DNA from: Linum tenue
Taxonomy: Eukaryota > Streptophyta > Magnoliopsida > Malpighiales > Linaceae
Length of the DNA: 64,000 bases
Assembly (NCBI GenBank): GCA_946122785.1
Contig: CAMGYJ010000002.1
Location: 56,879,703-56,943,702, forward strand
Direction of reading: 5' to 3'
The notes under the pieces were generated by a model that was given only the letters and a program-made list of their open reading frames with translations, was not told where the DNA came from and searched no databases. Below, piece after piece: positions 56,880-64,000 of the stretch. A program made the position numbers and the translations under genes. Within the stretch, counting starts at the first letter, position 1. Every line of letters begins with the position of its first letter.

Positions 56880-57537
56880 TAGGGCTGGAAGTTTGGTACC
56901 GGTATTTGGGATATACCGAATACCGTATCGAATTTGTCTATATTTGGTATTACCGAATACACGTATTATTTCTTGGGATTGGGATTGAGATTGAATTTCA
57001 ATTGTTATTCGGTATTAGGGATTACGGGATTGGGATCGGTATATACCGAAATACCGATCAATACCGAAATATAAGCTAGTGTATATTTTATACTCTCAAC
57101 TAGACTCTCTCATTCACTGCTACATGACCCTCAACCACCAAGAGTGTCATTTAATTATACACAGATCATTCCATCACTATTAATAGCCGTCTCTCAACGT
57201 CCAATTCGTCAAATTAAAGATTACCAATGACAAGAACTTGAGATGTCTCCTCTCCTCCATTCTCCTTAATAATATCCTAATTCAAAACTCTTTGCTTAGT
57301 CATTTTTCCCTAAATTAAACAATAAATTCTAATTTATATATTTAATTATTAATTATAAAGGTAATTAATTTCGTATTCGATAATACCGATTGGGATACCG
57401 AAATATTTAGGGATTGGGATTGGGATACCGAAATTATTTAGGGATTGGGATTGAGATTAACTTTAGGGTATAATTCGGTATTCGATATTTCGATATTTGG
57501 TATTGGGATACCAATACCGTACCGATTTCCACCCCTA
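56880..57537. mobile_element. hAT-like element, copy 2 of the ATACCG family
   Basis: 658 bp. Ends TAGGGCTGGAAGTTTGG and (inverse) TAGGGGTGGAAATCGG, with a perfect 8-bp duplication TATGCAAC (56872-56879, 57538-57545). The left ~240 bases are nearly the same as 40551-40790. The interior is ~110 bp shorter than copy 1. Confidence 0.9.
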
Positions 57538-58122
57538 TATGCAACCGATGAAGACAAAACACCATAAAAACTCTAGACATGTCCTCCTCCATGTGTAGAT
57601 CATTTAAGAATATTTGGTTGTGTGAGTTACAATAATATTCATGATCAACCAAGAAGGAATTTGGATAATAAAAGCGTGAAGTGCCAGTGTGCCACTTTCT
57701 TGGAATATCACCTGGTCCAAATCTTAAATGCTTTACAATCCAGCTAAAAAAATAGTGATTAGTCTAATTTCAACCTTTACATATCGTTATTGTTGGTATA
57801 AATGAATTTCTTAAATTTTGAGGAATTAATTTTGAAATGAAATTTTTTTGTGTTTGCTATTTAAGAGAATTCATTTTCAATTCTAAATTTTGAATTCTAT
57901 GGAATTGAAACTAGTTATAGCAATTCCGAGGAATTGAGATGGAATTTCCAAATGAATTCCACAAGTATTTACTAATTATAATAGAATGATATAATTATCC
58001 TCTTTTATTAACTAAATTACTTATACACATGACATACCATACCATACAAAAGAAAAATGGCAAGTGCTGAATGAAGAAAGATATTGAACCATGAAAAAGA
58101 ATGACACATGGACTCTAAAAAC

Positions 58123-59246
58123 TAGGGCTGGGAAACAGTCCGGTTCGGTTTAAACCGGATCGGATTGACCCGGTTTTTTACAACCGGATTGGTCATATGC
58201 CCAACCGTAGACGAGATTGGATTGGTACACGGTTTTAACCGTGACCAGACTGGATTGATCCGGTTTCAACCCAAAAACCGGATCTCCTTTATTCAATCCC
58301 AAAACACAGCCGTTTTTATATAAAAAAAACACAGCTTTTTCAATAACAAAAAAATCCAATTAGCCTTCTCCTACCAACCACACGTACAATCCCTAATCTA
58401 TTCCTACTTCCCAAAAAATCCACCCTATCCTTCTTTTAATCTACCTTGGCGATTCTTCTTCGCCCTCTTCCTCTCCCTCTCCCTCTTCTGTATCAAACAA
58501 AACACAATAAAAGCATCACCTTCTTCTCCCTAAAGCACCACTCTGGCTCGCCCTACCGATGAGCTCGATTGAAGTTAGAGAGGCGAGAAGAGTTGGATCT
58601 GGAGAATCGATTGAAGTCGCAAGAGCCGGGAAGGGGAGATCGAGCGAGAGAGGGAGCATGCGAACTCTGTATAGGAGAGGCATGTCATCGCGGCCGTTGC
58701 ATGTCGATCGATCGGATCTCCTCGTCGTCACGGCCGTCGCGTGCCGATCGATCAGATCTCCTAGCCCTCGTCGTCGCTGCTTGGCGAGTTCTGGTGGCGG
58801 AGTGGCTACGATCGGTAGAGTGATGGAGGGAGCCAATTGGGTGGATGATAAGAGCTTGGATTTTCTTTCTCCTTCTCCTCCTCTTCGTGTGTGGGTTTGT
58901 GTCTCTCTGATTGGGAATGAGAGGAGTTTGAGGGTCAGAGGGGGAGAGAAGAACAAAGAAGTTGGATCGATTAGGGTTTGGGAAAGTGATATTGGGCTGG
59001 GCTGTGATGTAAGTGAGGTGGGCTGGGGATGGGTTGTGATTTAGCGGGCTGGGCTGGGGGCTGAGATTTCTTTATTTGTTGCTATCCGGTTTTTTCGGTT
59101 TTAACCGGATTGGACCGGGTCTGTGGGCACTACAACCGGCAACTGGATTGGATTGGTTGGGATCCGGTTTCCAGTTTCAACCGACACGGTTTTAACTGGC
59201 CGGTTTCCGGTTTGACCGGAAAACCGGGGCCGGATTCCCAGCCCTA
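58123..59246. mobile_element. hAT-like element with CCGGTTT-rich ends and a GC-rich core
   Basis: 1124 bp. Ends TAGGGCTGGGAAACAG and (inverse) TAGGGCTGGGAATCCGG, with a perfect 8-bp duplication CTAAAAAC (58115-58122, 59247-59254). CCGGTTTTAACCGG-type motifs fill both ends. The core (58550-59040) is GC-rich with open frames on both strands (plus 58559-59044, minus 58956-58516) and a short direct repeat CGATCGATCGGATCTCCT/CGATCGATCAGATCTCCT. It could be a captured gene piece or a promoter region. I recognise no protein. Confidence 0.9.
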
Positions 59247-59525
59247 CTAAAAACAATGCCTAGAGGTGTTACTCCTTGTGTAAATTGAATTTTGAGGATA
59301 AAATTGAAGGAAGACGGTATGTTGACAAGCACAAAGCAAGATAGGTGGCTAGGTTTATCCCAAGAAGCATGGAATCTAATTTACTGAGGCATTTGTGTAT
59401 GTAGCCAAATGGAATACCATTAGAAGCTCTAGCTACTTATAAGGCATTTACAAATGTTATTGTTTGATGCTAAGAGTGTTTTTCTGTGCGATGAGAGTTT
59501 GGAAGAGGTATATTGAGCAGCCAAA

Positions 59526-61149
59526 TTTTTTTTAATGCTTTTAGGGAGGAAAATAAGTTTTGCAATCTCTAAAAATTCTTTAGGGATTGAATAACACACC
59601 TCGAGCTTCGTACATTGATGACACTTTACTTATAGTGTTTATCATTCTCATTCTTGATACATTTTCCCCTTCTATTGAAGCATCTTTACTAATTTCAATG
59701 ATATTTCTTGTGTAAATCACAATTATTTGATCAATGAGCTTTTAATAGACCTAGGAAATGTTCTTGTACTACTTGATGCCTCGTTGGTATAGTTTTAATG
59801 GTTTTGAAGGTACAAAGCAACCTAAGGAAGATCGACTCAAGCATTGAAGAACTCTGGAGGACCAAATGAGCTATAAAGAGAAGATTAAGGAGTTTTCACG
59901 AGAAAGAGGTGGTCCGATGAAAGATAAGCCAACTACTAGTTGCCATAAGATGTCAAAACGAGCCCATAGGTGGAAGAATCAGCCTATTCTGAAGAAGAAA
60001 AGAGCGGTCGCCCAAGAAACGGGTCCAATCGCCGCTTCTCCAAGTTGCAACCCAAATCATCTGGAACAGAAGTCCATGTATCAAGAAGCCTAAACCATGA
60101 AGAATCAGAATTGCAGGTCCAACCACCGCCTTCCTTTTTTCCTTGTTGACGAAGTTTCCTAAGTCTACTAGGTTTGGAAGACTCTTGCCTAGTCGGTTTA
60201 GGTTATTTTAGGCCAGATTCTCCCCTAGAAATAGAGGGCATGATTCCATTGTAAGAGCAAGGCTGCACAATCACACAATTCTCTATAATACTTTACATGA
60301 GTGCTTAGCATACTCGAAGTAGAGGGGTCTTGAACTAAGAAGATGTTGTCATCATCAATGGTGGTAGTGGTACCTTCCTTCTGCTCTATGTAGCTAGTCG
60401 AAATTTATTGTATTAAGATTTTATTTTGAATATTGTTATGTAAATCTATTATTTCATCTCATGCTTGTGTTTGTCTATGAAGATTTTGATGTCTGTGATG
60501 ATGTATGAATGCTTTCGTGTATTCGATGCTTATGATGGTCATTGATATTTCCATTGTATGATTGCTCTTAATACATTCTATTCTACTATATGCATGGTGC
60601 TTAGTGTTGCCTAGATTGTCAAGAAATTACTTTCAAGAGCATTCATACTATTGATGCTACATTCCTAGAGATGGATTGATCACCCATTTATGCTTCAAGT
60701 ACTACCAATGCTTCATTGTTAGAGCATCAATGCTATATACTATAGTTATGGTTTGTAGAAGCCCACAATTGACTATATGCTATCCTAACTTCCCCCTGTT
60801 CTTCATTATTTAGGTAACGACATGAAGCAAAAGCACGCATTAGCTAGTTAAATCTATATTTCAAGAGGCTCATGCATGGGTAGAGAGTGGCCTCAGAGGA
60901 AGGGATAGGGTATTTCAATAGATGAATTGTCGATGCATGATGTGAATGAGCCCTAGTTTGCATGATTATCTTTGAGTTCATTACCTATGTGATATGGCCA
61001 ATTCTTATCGTAAAGCTAGAGATTTTTTTTTGAATTATTCAACGTATTTATACGATATTTTGAAATTCCAATAAAAGATGGCTTATTTTAGAAAATAATG
61101 TTAATTTGACTTTGAAACGTTATCATCTACTCGTTGGGAGAGTCGTGTT
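59526..61149. other. Intergenic DNA, nothing firmly recognised
   Basis: A 75-codon basic frame at 59866-60093 has no known family; it may be a tail piece of the decayed copia. The rest is AT-rich without open frames. Confidence 0.35.
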
Positions 61150-62153
61150 GAAGTGTAAAAGCAATTAGGTTTCAAATGCCAGAAGTGAGAGAAGCCTTAC
61201 TTCAAGTAGTTGATCTTGATGGCGATTCAAAAATAGCAGTGAAGCTGAATCTTTAGCACGAAATGAACTTGGTAATTTTGAGTTTATTCTTTCATTAGTT
61301 ATTTGGTATGAAATATTGTTTTCAACAAATTCGGTTAGTAAACATTTACAATCCAAAGATATACTTATTGATGATGTTATTTTAAAAATAGATGGATTGA
61401 TTTCATTTTTCAAAATATATAGAGAAGATGATTTTCAAAAAGCCTTAGAGCTAGTGAAGGAAGTTTGCATGACAATGGTTGTTGTTCCAAATTTTCCTCA
61501 AAAGCGCGAGATTAAAAGAAAAAGGTATTTTGACGAGGTTCCTGAAATTCTTCCAGTAATGCATCTTTATCTAGGGAGGAATCATTTAAAGTTAATTATT
61601 TCCTATGCGCAGTAGATCAAGCAATTTATTCACTTACTAAAAGATTTGAGTTGAGCAATATAGTAGTTTTCAATCTAATTTTGGTTTCTTATTTAGTTCT
61701 AAGAAATTATTTTCCTCAGATGATTCAAAATTGAAGTCTTCTTGCATGCATATTCAAACCATTCTTAAGAATAATGACCAATCCGATATTAATGGTAATG
61801 ATTTGTATTATGAGCTTAAGTTATTATCAGATTTTTTACCTAAGGAATGTATTCTTCCTTTTGAAATTTTAAACTTTTTGAAACGTGTCAATTGTTTTCC
61901 TAATACAAGCATTGTATATAGAATCTTATTAACTATTCCTGTAACTGTTGCTACAACTGAAAGAAGCTTTTCAAAGTTGAAGTTGTTGAAGTCTTATTTG
62001 CGCTCTAGAATGACACAAGAGAGGCTTAACGAGTTAACTATGTTGGCAATTGAGAATAACTTCTTGGATGATGCAAAAATGGAAGAGCTCATAGAGAATT
62101 TTATTTCAAATAAAGATAAGAAAATGTCATTGAAGCATTTCAAAATGGAGTGA
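61150..62153 (+). pseudogene. hAT transposase, C-terminal half (ZMYM1-like/TTF-type), frameshifted
   Basis: Open parts 61316-61615 and 61731-62153 lie in different frames. The first carries SVSKHLQSKDILIDDVILKI, then LISFFKIYREDDFQKAL and KREIKRKRYFDE. The second carries YELKLLSDFLPKE, EILNFLKRVNCFPN, and the hAT dimerisation block YRILLTIPVTVATTERSFSK, LKLLKSYLRSRMTQERL and NELTMLAIEN. This is the TTF/ZMYM1-like branch of plant hAT transposases. The zinc finger and first catalytic region are missing upstream. One frameshift near 61555 and stops in 61620-61730 break the rest. No terminal repeats were found. Confidence 0.85.
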
Positions 62154-63110
62154 TTAGATTTTGAGATCAAAACATATTGCTAAATGCATGCCTTCTTATC
62201 AATGCATATATATAATATAATTAGGAAAAAGTGTTTATTATACCTTTTTATTTTAATTATTTTAATATTTTTAAATAAGTTATATTAGTTTTTGAGTGAC
62301 TTTTGCTCTTTATTTTAATGTAATAGATACCAAAATATAAATTTAGATATATAGTTGAAAAATAATAATCATATGGAGACTATCTCAATAATTTCAAATA
62401 ATAAGATTTAATTATCAAATTTACACATTCACCTATCACGTCACGTGTATCGTATGGCATGGTAGAAAAAAGTGTCACAACTAAAATATATTACATATTG
62501 AACAAGAACTTGTTTTAGTGGTTCTATCGTCAGTATTCAAATTGGAAGTCCACAATTTGAATCTCTTAAGTAATTTCTACTAATAAATTAAAACCAATAT
62601 TATCCTTATAGTCAAATGTCATCTATCACGTGTATGGCATAGTAGAAAAAATGTCACATTGAAAATATACTTCATATTGAACAAGACTTGTTCTAATGGT
62701 TCTATCGTTAGTATTCAAATTGAAAATTTACAATTCAAATACCTTAACTAGCTTCTACCAATAAATTTAAAACCAATATGACCCTTATAAAAGAAATTTA
62801 TTTTGAAGATCAGAAAATGTCATTTGAAGTATTTTAAAACGGAGTGATTCGATTTTGAGATCAATGCATATTGTTAAATGCATGCCTTCTTATCAATACA
62901 TATATAATATAATTAAGAAAAAAATGTGTATTGTAGCTTTTTTTTTATTTTAGTTATTGTGAGATTTAAATAAGTTATATTAGTTTTTGAGTGACTTTTG
63001 CTCTTTATTTTAATGTAATAGATACCACATATATAAATTTAGAGATATAGTTGAAAAATAATAATTTTATCGAGACTATCTCAATAATTTCAAAGAATAA
63101 GATTTAATTA
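62143..63110 (+). repeat. Nested duplications downstream of the hAT transposase
   Basis: Bases 62143-62410 (from GTGATTAGATTTTGAGATCA) recur at 62838-63110 with small differences. Between them, two ~185-bp tandem units (62430-62620 and 62621-62790) share CACGTGTATGGCAT, GTTCTATCGT and AGTATTCAAATTG. The first copy starts inside the last codons of the transposase frame, so the duplication includes the gene's 3' end. Confidence 0.7.
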
Positions 63111-63210
63111 TCTAATTTTGAGTGATATATAGTTTCTTTGACATCAAACAAATTTCAATACTTATTTACATAAATAAAAATAATTAATAAATTATGAACA
63201 ATAGAAGGCA

Positions 63211-63212
<2 letters not shown>

Positions 63213-63243
<31 letters not shown>
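63213..63243. repeat. (AT)n microsatellite
   Basis: About 15 AT units in a row. Likely length-variable. Confidence 0.95.
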
Positions 63244-63248
<5 letters not shown>

Positions 63249-64000
63249 ACAATCCCAAACAAAACTATCCAAACTACCCTATGCAAAACCTTACCCAGTA
63301 TATAAGAGAATTAACAGGAATCACGACGTCAATCCACGGCATATATAGGTGGTTCACCGTTGCATGTGCAGAAGTCTAGCCCTCAAAAATCAAAATGATG
63401 CATGCATGTATTACTGAACTAATTAATTAAATTGTATTCAAGAGGACTAAACGTACTTGGACGAATTTGCTCGACGATATTCTTTTTGTGTTCTCACCAT
63501 TGGATCAAATATTAAACGTGAAGAATAGTCAATATATGTGATGAAAGATCGTTTTTTGCTGGGGAAATGTTCTATGACCTCGCAACATGGACGGTTAGGG
63601 ATTAGTAATCTTCATGTGGGATTATCCCTGAATTCAGGCCTATTGTCTGGACTTAACAAGTAATTAAATTCAGGCCCTCAGCCGTCTTCTTCCTGATTCC
63701 CTGAGGGTGTACTTTAATTAAGATTGCTTGTCGTCCAATGCTAATACATACATTCACTTGTTAATCACAACTAATTAAGCAATCATTGCCAACCAATCAC
63801 CTGGTTGATGATTATTATGTTAATTAAACCTTGATTAAAGATTCCAGCCGAAATTTGTGCCTCAATCTTTGCTTCACATGTCTCTTGACGCCAATAACGT
63901 TGACCTTTCCTATGTCTCCTCCCAAATTAATATTATCTCATTTATCTCACAAAATTTAGAATGTTGGGTCTCTCATTGCATCTATTGCTTTTAGTAAGCA
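63244..64000. other. AT-rich intergenic DNA, nothing recognised
   Basis: No open frame of note. The window ends without entering a recognisable gene. Confidence 0.45.

Larger units (their letters stand above)
56600..59525 (+). pseudogene. Decayed copia polyprotein (gag and reverse transcriptase) split by two hAT elements
   Basis: Just before 56880, one plus frame reads KFDGDYYH, VYMESLLMSNEYQTIVQDSL, and after stops ALEENKWKDLKSQNYMFTSI: a copia gag (DUF4219/UBN2 type). After the first hAT-like element, reverse-transcriptase sequence appears at ~58050-58122 (KKNDTWTLK). It resumes after the second element at 59255 (KLKEDG..., VDKHKAR, YVAKWNTIRSSSYL, DAKSVFL). Frames change often and stops are common. 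Integrase is not recognisable between them. Confidence 0.7.

Overview
The window is nuclear DNA of a flowering plant, most likely a eudicot. It has spliceosomal introns (GT..AG), an AT-rich intergenic background and plant-only gene families: Aux/IAA, hevein-like peptide, PsbW, plant O-methyltransferase and plant mobile domain. Transposable elements of at least seven kinds fill most of it. I cannot name the species. Host genes are sparse. The one complete multi-exon host gene is an Aux/IAA auxin repressor (41964-44218, minus, five exons, 269 residues). Two small intact secreted-peptide genes lie 2.2 kb apart: a four-cysteine peptide (19880-20125) and an eight-cysteine hevein-like chitin-binding peptide (22314-22658). 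Broken host genes are a PsbW-like fragment (51200-51656), an O-methyltransferase 5' fragment cut by a copia LTR (37769-38007), and a TORTIFOLIA1-like fragment carried by a Pack-MULE (53537-54000).

Layout. 1-4.3 kb: a short BED-finger ORF, an AACCCG minisatellite and a Tourist-type MITE. 4.35-7.99 kb: a Mutator-like element with a perfect 9-bp target duplication and ~114-bp terminal inverted repeats; it carries a FAR1/FHY3-type transposase broken only by two nonsense codons. 8-12 kb: no gene recognised. 12.04-17.37 kb: a copia retrotransposon with identical LTRs but a badly decayed interior and a LINE inside it. 18-24 kb: hAT-like elements, the two peptide genes and a solo LTR. 24.04-27.60 kb: a MULE carrying a MuDR-type transposase and, tail to tail, a plant-mobile-domain gene, both cut at one deletion junction. 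28.5-35.9 kb: a second copia of the same family that has lost gag; its integrase is split by a gag-only retrotransposon with identical LTRs (31540-34508) and an intact 715-codon gag. 36-39 kb: a 5'-truncated LINE, the O-methyltransferase fragment and a third copia fragment. 40-46 kb: nested hAT elements, the Aux/IAA gene and another hAT element. 46-51 kb: MITE, CACTA and LINE remnants. 51-56 kb: the PsbW pseudogene, then a TRIM-like array of four LTRs with a 436-bp period, its first LTR split by the Pack-MULE. 56-59.5 kb: a decayed copia split by two hAT elements. 61-63 kb: a decayed hAT transposase followed by duplicated AT-rich DNA.

The elements do not form a pathway. The common theme is parasitism and nesting: many non-autonomous elements, several recently mobile (identical LTRs, perfect target duplications), beside relatives whose coding parts are broken. 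The points most worth a second look are the gag-only element inside a gag-less copia, the MULE with antiparallel transposase and plant-mobile-domain genes, the nearly intact FAR1-type MULE, and the TRIM array with its Pack-MULE.
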